This document shows positions 52,724 to 61,749 of a DNA stretch of 64,000 nucleotides, piece after piece (the first letter of the stretch is position 1; each line of letters starts with the position of its first letter). The notes beneath the pieces were generated by a model. It was not told the origin of the DNA, did no database searches, and was given only the letters and a program-made list of their open reading frames with translations. The DNA comes from Nonomuraea africana (lineage in GTDB: Bacteria > Actinomycetota > Actinomycetes > Streptosporangiales > Streptosporangiaceae), in NCBI RefSeq assembly GCF_014873535.1, contig NZ_JADBEF010000001.1:3472001-3536000 (forward strand). Direction: 5' to 3'. Made by a program: the position numbers and the translations under genes.

Positions 52724-53869
52724 CTAGCCCTTGGCGAGAGCGCGGCTGATGACCAGGCGCTGGATCTGGTTGGTGCCCTCCACGATCTGCAGGACCTTCG
52801 CCTCGCGCATGTACCGCTCGACGGGGAAGTCCTCGACGTAGCCGTAGCCGCCCAGCACCTGCACCGCGTCCGTCGTCACCTTCATGCACATGTCCGTGGC
52901 GAACAGCTTGGCCATGGCGGCCTGCTGGCCGTACGGCCGGCCCGCGTCGCGCAGCCGCGCGGCCTCCAGGTACAGGGCGCGGGCGGCGGCGATCTGGGTC
53001 GCCATGTCGGCCAGCATGAAGCCGATCCCCTGGAAGTCGACGATGCGCGAGCCGAACTGGCGCCGCTCCTTCGCATAGGAGGTGGCGGCGTCGAAGGCGG
53101 CCTGGGCCACGCCGACAGCGCAGGCGGCGATGCCGAGGCGGCCGCCGTCGAGGGCGGCCATGGCGATGCGGAAACCCTCGCCCTCCGCGCCGACCAGCGC
53201 CGAGGCGGGCAGCCGTACGGCGTCGAAGCGGACCTGGGCCGTCGGCGACGAGCGCATGCCCATCTTGTGCTCGGGCGGACCGAAGGAGAGCCCCTCGGTC
53301 CCTGCGGGCACGCGCAGGCAGGAGATGCCGCGCGCGCCCTGCTCGCCGGTGCGCGCCATGAGCATGTAGAAGTCGGCCACGCCACCGTGGGTGATCCACG
53401 CCTTGACGCCGTCGACGGTGTAGCCGTCGGGGCCGGGGACGGCGCGGGTGGCCAGCGCGGCGGCGTCGGAGCCGGAGGCGGGCTCGGACAGGCAGTAGGC
53501 GCCGAGCAGCTCGCCGCCGACCATGTCGGGCAGCAGCTCCGTGCGCTGCTCGTCCGTCCCGAAGGCCGCCGCGGGGAAGCACGACAGCGTGTGCACAGAG
53601 AGGCCGAGCCCGACGGCCAGCCAGCCGGCCGCCAGCTCCTCCACCACCTGCAGGTACACCTCGTACGGCTGGTCGGCGCCGCCGTACTCGGAGGGGTACG
53701 GCAGGCCGAGCAGCCCCGTGGCGCCCAGGGTGGTGAAGACCTCGCGCGGGAAGCGCCCCGCCGACTCGTCGCCCGCCGCGCGCGGCGTGACCTCCTTGGC
53801 GATCAGGTCTCGGGTCAGGTCGATCAGGTCGTGCGCCTCGGGGGTGGGCAGGGCACGCTCTACGGTCAT
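52724..53869 (-). CDS. Acyl-CoA dehydrogenase
   Basis: This 381-residue flavoenzyme has the acyl-CoA dehydrogenase signatures: CLSEPASGSDAAAL (flavin/substrate region, about 125-138), ITHGGVADFYMLMART, and the C-terminal QVLGGYGYVEDFPVERYMREAKVLQIVEGTNQIQ with the catalytic Glu. It oxidises an acyl-CoA to the 2,3-enoyl-CoA in the cytoplasm. No other beta-oxidation genes adjoin, so chain length and pathway are open. ATG start. Confidence 0.95.
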   Translation of the reverse strand: MTVERALPTPEAHDLIDLTRDLIAKEVTPRAAGDESAGRFPREVFTTLGATGLLGLPYPSEYGGADQPYEVYLQVVEELAAGWLAVGLGLSVHTLSCFPAAAFGTDEQRTELLPDMVGGELLGAYCLSEPASGSDAAALATRAVPGPDGYTVDGVKAWITHGGVADFYMLMARTGEQGARGISCLRVPAGTEGLSFGPPEHKMGMRSSPTAQVRFDAVRLPASALVGAEGEGFRIAMAALDGGRLGIAACAVGVAQAAFDAATSYAKERRQFGSRIVDFQGIGFMLADMATQIAAARALYLEAARLRDAGRPYGQQAAMAKLFATDMCMKVTTDAVQVLGGYGYVEDFPVERYMREAKVLQIVEGTNQIQRLVISRALAKG

Positions 53870-53958
53870 CGCGACACGCTCCAGAATTGTGCTCGGGGTC
53901 TCCGATGTCCCGATTCTGCCAGGCGCCCACCAGTCGGTCCGCGGTCAGCCGGTCCCGG

Positions 53959-54828
53959 TCAGATCCGCTCCCTCCTGCGGCGCGCCACCACCAGTGACGC
54001 GGCGACCAGCACGGTGAGCAGCCCCCAGTACGCCAGCCCCTTGCGGCCGTGCTCGGACAGGTTCTCGGCGAAGTAGGCCAGGCCGGGGATCAGGTAGAGG
54101 GCGCCGGCCAGGGCCCATCGGGCGTCCCGCGCCACCGAGGTGGCCCACACGACCGCGCCGAGCAGCAGCACCTCGACGCCCGCGCGGAACAGCAGCCAGG
54201 CGGTCTCCTCGGTGAAGGAGTGGAACCCGAGGGAGAGCGCGGCCGCCCGCACCGCCCACGCGAAGACGGGGACGAGCAGCCAGATCCAGGACCTGGCGGG
54301 CAGCCGCCGTCTCCCGCGGACGGCCAGGACGCCCAGCCCGGCCACGATGACGAGGTACGGGACCCTGTTCGACACCTCGACGGGGGAGCTGCCGAAATCC
54401 GGGACGCCCATCGCGCCGAGGACGCCGGTGGCCTCCAGCGCGGCGATCAAGGCGAGCGGCAGGGCCAGCGCGACCCGGCCCCTGACGATCGCCAGCATCA
54501 GGAGGATGGCCAGCAGCGTCCAGACCGGCCGGACGAGGTGCGGCGTGAGGTCCAGCCGCGTCGCGAACGTCGTGGTCGCCACCGCGAGCACGCCGAGGTG
54601 CAGGCCGTCGGCCCACCAGGGCGCGCGGGAGCGGGCCTCCCGCACGCGGGTCGTGAGGCCGCCGGACAGCAGGTGCAGCGCCTCGCGCGCGGTCGGCAGG
54701 GTGGCCTGCGGACCGGACGCCTGCATGAGCGTCCCGATGAGTTCGTCGCCGTGCCGCTCGCGGTAGGCCGCGGGATAGGCGCGCAGGAGGAGCCGGTAGC
54801 GCCGCTCGAGCGTAAAGGAGCCGGTCAT
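53959..54828 (-). CDS. PadR-controlled membrane protein
   Basis: This 289-residue protein starts with a soluble segment (LERRYRLLLRAYPAAYRERHGDEL) seen in permease-prefix proteins next to PadR genes. It is followed by about seven membrane helices grouped from residue 70 on. No transport motif is recognised. ATG overlaps the PadR stop (ATGA), so the two are coupled and probably co-regulated by the operator upstream of padR. Confidence 0.88.
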   Translation of the reverse strand: MTGSFTLERRYRLLLRAYPAAYRERHGDELIGTLMQASGPQATLPTAREALHLLSGGLTTRVREARSRAPWWADGLHLGVLAVATTTFATRLDLTPHLVRPVWTLLAILLMLAIVRGRVALALPLALIAALEATGVLGAMGVPDFGSSPVEVSNRVPYLVIVAGLGVLAVRGRRRLPARSWIWLLVPVFAWAVRAAALSLGFHSFTEETAWLLFRAGVEVLLLGAVVWATSVARDARWALAGALYLIPGLAYFAENLSEHGRKGLAYWGLLTVLVAASLVVARRRRERI

Positions 54829-55145
54829 GCGCCCATCACCGCGATCTGGCTCGTGACCACGGCGGCGGCGCGCTGGAGGCGGACGGCCTCCGCCCGCACG
54901 GCGGTGACGCCGTCGTCGGTGATCCGGTAGTAGCGACGGGCCCGGCCGTCGACGATCTCCTCCCTGTCGACGGCCACCAGGCCCGCCTCCGTCAGGCGGT
55001 CGAGCGCGCCGTACAGCGTGCCGACCGCCAGCTTCACCCTGCCCGACGACTGCTCGCCGGCCCGTTTGATGATCCCGTAGCCGTGGAGCGGCTCGGCGAG
55101 CAGCGCGGCGAGGATGAAGTACGTCGCCTCGGTCATCTTGGTCAT
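54825..55145 (-). CDS. PadR family transcriptional regulator
   Basis: This 106-residue PadR winged helix has TYFILAALLAEPLHGYGIIKR (8-28), a recognition helix in KLAVGTLYGALDRLTEAGLV and wing RYYRITDDG. The C-terminal dimer helix is short, as in subfamily 2. A palindrome lies 9-29 nt upstream of its start. It is coupled to a membrane protein by ATGA and likely autoregulates that pair in response to a membrane-active compound. Confidence 0.93.
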   Translation of the reverse strand: MTKMTEATYFILAALLAEPLHGYGIIKRAGEQSSGRVKLAVGTLYGALDRLTEAGLVAVDREEIVDGRARRYYRITDDGVTAVRAEAVRLQRAAAVVTSQIAVMGA

Positions 55146-55154
55146 GAGGCGACC

Positions 55155-55175
55155 ATATATCGGTAGCCGATATAT
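55155..55175 (-). promoter_or_regulatory. PadR operator
   Basis: ATATATCGG (55155-55163), TAG, CCGATATAT (55167-55175): perfect 9-bp arms with a 3-bp centre, very AT-rich for this genome, 9 nt upstream of the padR start. It overlaps the likely -10 region. Confidence 0.85.
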
Positions 55176-55184
55176 ATCTACCGC

Positions 55185-56294
55185 TTAGACGATCACCAGC
55201 TCGCGCGTAGTGATGTTCATCCGCTCACCGCCGTCCTGCGTGCACACCACGATGTCCTCGATCCTGGCCCCGTGCCGCCCCGGCAGGTAGATCCCCGGCT
55301 CGACCGAGAAGGCGAACCCCGGCTCCATCAGCTCGGTGTTGCCGGCCACGATGTACGGCTCCTCGTGCGTCTCGATGCCGATGCCGTGACCCGTACGGTG
55401 GATGAAGTACTCGCCGTACCCCGCCTCCTCGATCACCGATCGGGCCGCCGCGTCGATCGACTCGCACGTCACGCCGGGCCGTACCGCCGCGCAGGCGGCG
55501 TCCTGGGCGCGGCGCAGCACCTCGTAGTAGGCGGCGAAGTCGGCGGGCGGCTCGCCCACGCAGTAGGTGCGGGTGGAGTCGGAGCAGTAGCCGTTGTGCA
55601 GCTGGCCGCCGATGTCGACGACCACCGGCTCGCCGGCCTGGATGACCCGGTCGGAGAGCTCGTGGTGCGGGCTGGCGCCGTTCGGGCCCGAGGCGACGAT
55701 GACGAAGTCGACCGTGGAGTGCCCGGCGGCGAGGATCGCGTCGTGGATGTCCTTGCCGACCTCCCGCTCGGTGCGTCCGGCCCTGAGGAAGCCGGGCACC
55801 TGCCGGTGCACGGCGTCGATCGCCGCCCCCGCCTCGCGCAGCGCGGCGACCTCGGCGGGCGACTTGCGCATGCGCAGCTCGCGCAGCACCGACCCGGCGA
55901 GCACCTGCTCGGCCTCGGGCATGGCGGCACGGAAGCGCAGCGAGGCCATCGCCCACATGCGGTCTGCCAGGCCCACCTTGGCGACGCGGCCCAGGCGGCT
56001 TGTGACCACGCCGTACGGATCGTCGGTCTCGTCCCAGGCGACGAAGTCGAGGCCGAGCCGCGCGGCCGGCGAGGCCTGCGCCGCCGGGAGCTCGAGACGT
56101 GGCACCATCATGAAGGACTCGCCGTCGGCGGGCACCACCAGGCAGGTCAGCCGCTCGAGCGGCAGCGCCTCGTAACCGCTCACGTAGCGCAGATCGGGGC
56201 CGGGCGTGAGCAGGAGCGCGTCGAGGCCCGCCTTGGCGGTGGCCTCCTGGACGGCGGCGAGGCGGGAAACGGGATACAGATCTTCGGACGTCAC
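55185..56294 (-). CDS. M24 family metallopeptidase (Xaa-Pro aminopeptidase-like)
   Basis: About 369 residues from the GTG at 56294 (TTG 56303 is an alternative). A creatinase-type N-domain (DALLLTPGPDLRYVSGYEALPLERL) precedes the pita-bread fold with metal ligands in VVVDIGGQLHNGYCSDSTRTY, RTGHGIGIETHEEPYIV, and EPGIYLPGRHGARIEDIV. It removes N-terminal residues before proline or related substrates. The -10 box TAGATT (56302-56307) ends 7 nt before the GTG, which suggests leaderless translation. Confidence 0.93.
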   Translation of the reverse strand: MTSEDLYPVSRLAAVQEATAKAGLDALLLTPGPDLRYVSGYEALPLERLTCLVVPADGESFMMVPRLELPAAQASPAARLGLDFVAWDETDDPYGVVTSRLGRVAKVGLADRMWAMASLRFRAAMPEAEQVLAGSVLRELRMRKSPAEVAALREAGAAIDAVHRQVPGFLRAGRTEREVGKDIHDAILAAGHSTVDFVIVASGPNGASPHHELSDRVIQAGEPVVVDIGGQLHNGYCSDSTRTYCVGEPPADFAAYYEVLRRAQDAACAAVRPGVTCESIDAAARSVIEEAGYGEYFIHRTGHGIGIETHEEPYIVAGNTELMEPGFAFSVEPGIYLPGRHGARIEDIVVCTQDGGERMNITTRELVIV

Positions 56295-56429
56295 AAGGGC
56301 CAATCTACCCTCGTCAAATTCCCCGAAAAGCTCTCACAACACGCAAGCCATCGCTACACTCCGTTGAAGGACGATCACTTAACGTGGGGCAATTGTCCCG
56401 TTCCAGTGCATACGAGAAGCGAGCCCCTT

Positions 56430-57701
56430 ATGGTCGGCGTCGTGGGCGGCCCTCAGCCACCCCTTCCCTCCAGAGACGACCGGCGGCCCGGCGGGCCGAT
56501 GACGGCCGCCGAGCTCCTGCAGCAGCTCACCGACCAGCTCCGGCGGCGCGAGTCCGCCGAGACGTTGTCCGTCCAGCTGGCCCACGCCCAGCGGCTGGGC
56601 AACATGGGCTGGGCCGAGTGGAACCTGCGCACGGGCGAGGCCGTCTGGTCCGACCACGTGTACGTGATCTTCGGTAGGGACCCGGCGGCGGGCCCCGTCG
56701 GCCTGCCCGAGCTGGCCGAGCACGTCGAGCCTGCCGATCTGGCCGCGCTCGACCAGCTGCTGTGGACCGTCGGCCAGGGCGTCGACCCCGTGCAGGCGGA
56801 GTTCAGGATCAGGCGCGGCAACGAGGTGCGCAACCTGCGCGTCGTGCTCGAGCCGCTGGTCGGAGCCGGTGAGACCACCGGCGTGCACGGGGTCGTCCAG
56901 GACATCACCGGACGGCGCAGGGCCGAGCGCATCATGTCCGAATCACGCCGCCAGCTGATCGAGGCCCGCGAACGGGCCGCCGAGGAGCGCAACGTGATGA
57001 TCGCGCTGCGCGAGGCCATCCTGCCCGAGCCCGTCGGCTGCCTCGACCTGCCCCGCACCCGCGTGGCGGTGCGCTACCTGCCCGCCGAGAAGGCCGCCAA
57101 CCTGGGCGGCGACTGGTTCGAGGCGGCCGGGCTGCCCGACGGCCAGGTCCTGCTGGCCATCGGCGACGTCTCGGGGCACGGCCTGCCCGCGATCGCGCAC
57201 ATGGCCCAGCTGCGCCACGCCCTCATCGGGCTGACCATGACGGGCCACCGGGCCGACCAGCTCCTCTCCTGGCTCAACGAGCTCGTGATGCACCGCCTGC
57301 ACGACACCACGGCCACCGCGCTGATCGGCCACCTCGACACCTCGACCAACGTGTTCACCTGGGGTCAGGCCGGGCACCTCGCGCCGATCCTGGTCAGGGA
57401 CGGCACCGCCGAGCAGCTCGACCCGCCGCGCGGGGTGCTGCTGGGGGCGGTGTGCGACCAGCCGTACGAGCTGGCCAGCATCGAGCTGCGCCCCGACGAC
57501 CTGCTGCTGATGTTCACCGACGGGCTGGTGGAGCGGCGCACCCGCGACCTGGACGAGGGGCTCGCCCTCGCCGTCTCGGCCGCCCGCGAGCTGCCAGGCT
57601 ACGACCTCGACGCGGGCCTCGACCAGCTGGTGGCCAGCGTCGGCGGGCCCAACCCCGAGGACGACACCTGCCTGCTCGCCGTCGGCATCCGCCACCACTG
57701 A
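56430..57701 (+). CDS. PAS-domain PP2C (SpoIIE-like) phosphatase
   Basis: This 423-residue protein has a PAS/PAC domain (LGNMGWAEWNLRTGEAVWSDH...HGVVQDITGRRRAE, about 55-170), a short coiled coil and a SpoIIE-type PP2C domain with metal-binding GGDWFEA, GDVSGHG and the terminal DDLLLMFTDGLVE. These phosphatases dephosphorylate anti-anti-sigma factors to activate alternative sigma factors. The PAS domain would be the sensor. ATG at 56430. It has no adjacent STAS or RsbW gene, though an RsbW-like gene lies at 2.8 kb. Confidence 0.92.
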   Translation: MVGVVGGPQPPLPSRDDRRPGGPMTAAELLQQLTDQLRRRESAETLSVQLAHAQRLGNMGWAEWNLRTGEAVWSDHVYVIFGRDPAAGPVGLPELAEHVEPADLAALDQLLWTVGQGVDPVQAEFRIRRGNEVRNLRVVLEPLVGAGETTGVHGVVQDITGRRRAERIMSESRRQLIEARERAAEERNVMIALREAILPEPVGCLDLPRTRVAVRYLPAEKAANLGGDWFEAAGLPDGQVLLAIGDVSGHGLPAIAHMAQLRHALIGLTMTGHRADQLLSWLNELVMHRLHDTTATALIGHLDTSTNVFTWGQAGHLAPILVRDGTAEQLDPPRGVLLGAVCDQPYELASIELRPDDLLLMFTDGLVERRTRDLDEGLALAVSAARELPGYDLDAGLDQLVASVGGPNPEDDTCLLAVGIRHH

Positions 57702-57761
57702 CCCGAAGGGCCAGGTGCCCGGCGTCGGAAAACTGTCGCCGGGTGGTGCGACCATAGAGGC

Positions 57762-58682
57762 GTGCTGATGCTTCTCGACACCCCGTCGCTCTACTTCCGC
57801 GCCTTCTACGGCATCCCGGAGTCGATGACGGCGCCCGACGGCATGCCCGTCAACGCGGTGCGCGGCCTCATCGACATGGTCGCCACGCTGGTCCGCACGC
57901 ACTCCCCCGCGGAGCTCGTGGCCACCATGGACGCCGACTGGCGCCCCGCCTTCCGCGTGGCGGCGATCCCGACCTACAAGGCGCACCGGGTCGCCTTCGG
58001 GCACACCGAGGAGGTCCCCGACACGCTGGTGCCACAGATCCCCGTCATCGAGCAGGTCCTCGACGCGGTGGGCATCGCCCGCCTGCAGTCCGAGGGCTAC
58101 GAGGCCGACGACGTCATCGGCACCCTCACCCATCAGGCCCGTGGCGCGGTCGACATCGTGACCGGCGACCGCGACCTGTTCCAGCTGGTCGACGACTCCC
58201 GCCCGGTGCGGGTGCTCTACACCGCTCGCGGGGTGCGCAACCTGCAGGTGGTCGACGAGGCCTTCGTCACCGCCAAGTACGGCATCCCTGGGCGCGGCTA
58301 CGCCGACTTCGCCACGCTGCGCGGCGACCCGAGCGACGGGCTGCCGGGGGTCGCCGGCGTCGGGGAGAAGACGGCCGCCTCCCTGATCACCAGGTTCGGT
58401 TCCCTCGAGGCGATCCTGGCCGCGCTCGACGCCGGCCAGAGCGACGGGTTCCCGGCCGGCTGCCGCACCAAGCTGGCCGCCGCCCGCGACTATCTGCGGG
58501 TCGCCCCCGCCGTGGTCAAGGTCGCCGACTCCGCGCCGCTCCCCTCAGCCGATCTCACCCTGCCCGCCAAGCCCCGAGACCCCGAGGCCCTGGTCCGGCT
58601 GGCCGACCGCTACGGGCTCGACTCCCCGCTCAACCGCCTGCTCGACGCGCTGACCGGCGGATCTTTGCCTAAATCGATTTAG
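57762..58682 (+). CDS. 5'-3' exonuclease (PolI N-domain/FEN-like)
   Basis: This 306-residue protein is a stand-alone 5'-nuclease domain: LLDTPSLYFRAFYG (metal ligand), ATMDADWRPAFRVAAIPTYKAHR, EADDVIGTL, TGDRDLFQLVDD, and a helix-hairpin-helix GVAGVGEKTAASLI with DPSDGLPG. It removes RNA primers or flaps. GTG 57762 or ATG 57768 starts it; TAGAGG 7 nt before the ATG gives a possible leaderless form. Its stop is inside a palindrome shared with the LacI gene end. Confidence 0.93.
   Translation: MLMLLDTPSLYFRAFYGIPESMTAPDGMPVNAVRGLIDMVATLVRTHSPAELVATMDADWRPAFRVAAIPTYKAHRVAFGHTEEVPDTLVPQIPVIEQVLDAVGIARLQSEGYEADDVIGTLTHQARGAVDIVTGDRDLFQLVDDSRPVRVLYTARGVRNLQVVDEAFVTAKYGIPGRGYADFATLRGDPSDGLPGVAGVGEKTAASLITRFGSLEAILAALDAGQSDGFPAGCRTKLAAARDYLRVAPAVVKVADSAPLPSADLTLPAKPRDPEALVRLADRYGLDSPLNRLLDALTGGSLPKSI
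58669..58682. promoter_or_regulatory. LacI-type palindrome formed by two overlapping stop codons
   Basis: CTAAATCGATTTAG is a perfect 14-bp palindrome with the central CG typical of LacI operators. The plus-strand TAG ends the exonuclease gene and the minus-strand TAG ends the LacI gene. The site at 59743-59756, upstream of lacI, matches it in 11 of 14 positions. Confidence 0.5.
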
Positions 58683-59691
58683 CGGTCGAGGTGCTCTCCC
58701 TGACGGTCAGCAGGGGTGTCGGGGTCCTGACGTTCACCGGCGTGGCCGGGTCGGCGATCGCCTCCAGCAGCGTCTGCGCCACCCGCCTGCCCAGCGCGAA
58801 CGTGTCGCGCGACAGCGCGGTGAGCGACGGGTGCACGATCTGGGTCAGCACCGAGTCGTCGAAGGCCACGATCGACAGCTCGCCCGGCACGGGCACCCCC
58901 ATCTCGGCCGCCACGCCGAGACCGGCCACCGCCATCACGTCGCTGTCGTAGACGATCGCGGTGGGCCGCTCCCTGCGCGACAGCAGCGTCCTCGTCGCGG
59001 CGGCGCCCTGGGCGTCGCTGAAGTCGGTCGGCAGCGACACCACCTCGCGCAGGGCGAGCCTGCGGGCCGCGTCGCGCAGCGCCCTGACGCGCCGCTGGGT
59101 GTGGCGGAAGGAGGGCAGCCCCGACACGTGCGCGATCCTGGTGTGGCCGAGCGCGGCCAGATAGTCGGCGATGGACAGCATCGCCTCCCTGTCGTCGGCC
59201 CAGACGCTGGACAGCGAGCCGTGCGGGCCCGGCCCGCCGAGCACCACGGCCGGCACGCCGAGCTCCTCGATCACCCCGATGCGGGGGTCGCGCACCTGCA
59301 GGTCGACCAGGATGAAGCCGTCGACGCGGCCCTCCGAGGCCCAGCGCCGGTAGACCTCGATCTCGGCGGCGGTGTCCTCCACGACCAGCAGATGCAACGC
59401 CACCGCGCCGGCCGACAGCCCCGCCTGCAGGCCCGACAGCAGGTGGGCGAAGAACGGCTCGACGCCGATGGTCCTCGCGGGCCTGGCGATGACCAGCCCC
59501 GCCGCCTCGGCCCTGGCCCCGCCGAGAGCCCTGGCCGCGCTGTGCGGGCGCCACTTCATCTCCTCGGCCACCCGCAGGATGCGCGCCCTGGTCTCCTCGC
59601 TCACGCCGGGGCGGCCGTTGAGCGCGAAGCTGACCGCGCCCTTGGACACCCCGACCCTCGCGGCGATGTCGGCAATAGTCGGTCGCCCCAC
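58669..59691 (-). CDS. LacI family transcriptional regulator
   Basis: This 340-residue protein has an N-terminal LacI HTH (PTIADIAARVGVSKGAVSFALNGRPGVSEETR, about 4-35) with a hinge helix, and a periplasmic-binding-protein-like sugar-sensing domain. No sugar genes adjoin, so its targets are elsewhere in the genome or are autoregulation only. A half-similar operator lies upstream at 59743-59756. Its stop codon overlaps the exonuclease stop. The start is ATG. Confidence 0.94.
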   Translation of the reverse strand: MGRPTIADIAARVGVSKGAVSFALNGRPGVSEETRARILRVAEEMKWRPHSAARALGGARAEAAGLVIARPARTIGVEPFFAHLLSGLQAGLSAGAVALHLLVVEDTAAEIEVYRRWASEGRVDGFILVDLQVRDPRIGVIEELGVPAVVLGGPGPHGSLSSVWADDREAMLSIADYLAALGHTRIAHVSGLPSFRHTQRRVRALRDAARRLALREVVSLPTDFSDAQGAAATRTLLSRRERPTAIVYDSDVMAVAGLGVAAEMGVPVPGELSIVAFDDSVLTQIVHPSLTALSRDTFALGRRVAQTLLEAIADPATPVNVRTPTPLLTVRESTSTAKSI

Positions 59692-59742
59692 GGCACTCCC
59701 TCCTCTTGCGCGGGAGTCTACCCGGTCGATGATCGTCTAGGA

Positions 59743-59756
59743 CTTGATCGGTTTAG
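59743..59756 (-). promoter_or_regulatory. Candidate LacI-family operator upstream of lacI
   Basis: CTTGATCGGTTTAG has the LacI-type TCG core and a TTTAG right half identical to the perfect palindrome at 58669-58682. It lies 52-65 nt before the regulator start, in the divergent region with the RNase gene. Confidence 0.5.
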
Positions 59757-59818
59757 CCGCCTCGGCCTCGGCGACTCCGGAGGGGGCACCGCCGGGGGTC
59801 AGGGGATAAGTTGACCGG

Positions 59819-61246
59819 GTGACCACGAACATCCGAGTGTCCGGAGACGTCCACCCGCGGCTGGCCGACGGGTTCGAGCGGATCAGGCGCGAGATCAAGC
59901 TGCCCGAGGTGTTCCCGCCCGCCGTGCTGCGGGAGGCCGCGCAGGCGGCCGAGAGCCCCGCGAGGACGGCCAGGCAGGACCACACGGGGCTGCCGTTCGT
60001 CACCATCGACCCGCCCGGCTCCATGGACCTGGACCAGGCCCTGTTCATCGAGGCGCTGGGCACGGGCTACCGCGTGTGGTACGCCATCGCCGACGTCGGC
60101 GCCTTCGTCAGGCCCGGCGGCGCGATCGACGCCGAGGCGCGCACCAGGGGCGAGACGGTCTACCTGCCCGACGGCACAGTGCCGCTGCACCCGCAGGTGC
60201 TCTCGGAGGGCGCGGCCAGCCTGCTGCCCGGCGTCACCAGACCCGCCGCGCTGTGGCGGATCGACCTCGACGCCGAGGGCCGCACGGTCGGCGTGGACGT
60301 GCAGCGCTCGCTGGTGCGCAGCCGTGAGCGGCTCGACTACGCCTACGTGCAGGCCGCCGTCGACACCGGCACCGCCGACGGCACGCTCAAGCTGCTGGCC
60401 GAGGTCGGCCGCCTGCGTCTGGAGCTGGAACGGGCCCGTGGCGGCGTCACCCTGCCCACGCCGGACCAGGAGGTCGTCCGCGACGACGGCGGCTACCGCC
60501 TGGAGTACCGGGTGCCGCTTCCGTCCGAGGCGTGGAACGCGCAGATCTCCCTGCTCACCGGCATGGCCGCGGCCTCGATGATGCTCGACGCGGAGATCGG
60601 CGTGCTGCGGGTGCTGCCGAGCCCGCAGCCCGGCGACCTGGCCAAGGTGCGCAGGGTGGCCACCGCGCTGGAGGTCCCGTGGCCCGAGGGCGCCTCCTAC
60701 GGCGACGTCGTCCACGGCCTCGATCCCAAGGACCCCGCGCAGGCGGCGTTCCTGAACGAGTCGAAGATCCTGCTGCGCGGCTCCGGGTACCTGGCCTTCA
60801 ACGGCGAGCCGCCCGCGATGGCCGAGCACTCCGCCGTGGCCGCGCCGTACGCGCACGTCACCGCGCCGCTGCGGCGCCTGGTCGACCGCTACGCCACCGA
60901 GGCGTGCCTGGCGATCGCCGCGGGCGAGCCCGTGCCGGGCGACGTGCAGGCGGGGCTGATGGACCTGCCGGAGATCATGTCCGCGACCGGCCGCCGCGCG
61001 GGCGCGGTCGAGCGGGCCTCGATCGACCTGGTGGAGGCCTTCGTGCTGCGCGACAGGATCGGCCACGACTTCGACGCGGTCGTCATCGACACCGACGAGC
61101 GCCGCGAGGGCGGCCTGGTGCAGCTCACCGACCCCGCGGTCATCGCCAGGTGCGACGGCTCGCCGCTTCCGCTGGGCCAGCGCGTCAGGGTCAGGCTGGC
61201 CAAGGCCGACCCTGGCACCAGAGAGGTCCGCTTCACCGTCGCCTGA
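59819..61246 (+). CDS. RNB domain exoribonuclease (RNase II/R-like)
   Basis: This 475-residue protein is mainly an RNB catalytic domain with the active-site aspartates in IDPPGSMDLDQALFIE (about 63-78), followed by AIADVGAFV and the RNB-typical DAEARTRGETVYLPDG. It lacks the two N-terminal cold-shock domains and has at most a small C-terminal S1-like tail, like the short actinobacterial RNB enzymes. It degrades RNA 3' to 5'. The GTG start is 6 nt after TAAGTT (59807-59812), so it is probably leaderless. Confidence 0.94.
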   Translation: MTTNIRVSGDVHPRLADGFERIRREIKLPEVFPPAVLREAAQAAESPARTARQDHTGLPFVTIDPPGSMDLDQALFIEALGTGYRVWYAIADVGAFVRPGGAIDAEARTRGETVYLPDGTVPLHPQVLSEGAASLLPGVTRPAALWRIDLDAEGRTVGVDVQRSLVRSRERLDYAYVQAAVDTGTADGTLKLLAEVGRLRLELERARGGVTLPTPDQEVVRDDGGYRLEYRVPLPSEAWNAQISLLTGMAAASMMLDAEIGVLRVLPSPQPGDLAKVRRVATALEVPWPEGASYGDVVHGLDPKDPAQAAFLNESKILLRGSGYLAFNGEPPAMAEHSAVAAPYAHVTAPLRRLVDRYATEACLAIAAGEPVPGDVQAGLMDLPEIMSATGRRAGAVERASIDLVEAFVLRDRIGHDFDAVVIDTDERREGGLVQLTDPAVIARCDGSPLPLGQRVRVRLAKADPGTREVRFTVA

Positions 61247-61305
61247 GCCGGTGGCCGCGCTGTGAGCTGGGATCATGCCGGGGCCGGTCGGTTAGGCTGG
61301 CCGCC

Positions 61306-61680
61306 ATGATCCTTCGCCATGTGACCATCGACTGCTCGAACGCCTATGACCTCGCGACGTTCTGGAGCACCGTGACCGGGTGGCCGGTGTCCGACGAGGA
61401 CGCGCCGGGCGACTCCGAGGTCCTCGTCGAGGCTCCGTCGCCCGTGCCCGGATTGCTGTTCATCCAGGTATCCGAGGGCAAGACGGTGAAGAACCGGATC
61501 CACTTCGACTGGATGCCCACCGAGCGCACCCGCGACGAGGAGGTGGAGCGCGTCATCGGCCTGGGCGCCAGGCTGTACGAGGACCACCGCACCGCCGACG
61601 GGCTCGGCTGGGTCACGCTGCTCGACCCGGAGGGCAACGAGTTCTGCGTCGAGCGGAGCACGGGCGAGCGCGGTCTCTGA
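61306..61680 (+). CDS. VOC (glyoxalase-like) superfamily protein
   Basis: This 124-residue protein has the paired beta-alpha-beta-beta-beta VOC fold (ILRHVTIDCSNAYDLATFWSTVTGW, then GWVTLLDPEGNEFCVER with the C-terminal metal-binding Glu). Substrate and reaction are not predictable. The ATG is 7 nt after TAGGCT (61293-61298) and has no Shine-Dalgarno: a leaderless gene. Confidence 0.9.
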   Translation: MILRHVTIDCSNAYDLATFWSTVTGWPVSDEDAPGDSEVLVEAPSPVPGLLFIQVSEGKTVKNRIHFDWMPTERTRDEEVERVIGLGARLYEDHRTADGLGWVTLLDPEGNEFCVERSTGERGL

Positions 61681-61696
61681 CGCCCGCACGGCCGAA

Positions 61697-61733
61697 GGCC
61701 GCGCACGAAGCCGGGGGAACCCCGCGCGCGGCC
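61697..61733. terminator. Bidirectional terminator between VOC gene and small membrane protein gene
   Basis: GGCCGCGC (61697-61704) pairs with GCGCGGCC (61726-61733); inside, GGGG and CCCC can add four more pairs. It separates two convergent genes. Confidence 0.65.
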
Positions 61734-61749
61734 GGTCCGATGGCCTAGG

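Noticed and set aside
52542..53930. 462-codon minus frame over the acyl-CoA dehydrogenase
   Set aside because: Most of it is a shadow of the dehydrogenase; only the last 48 codons could be a separate small gene, listed with low confidence.
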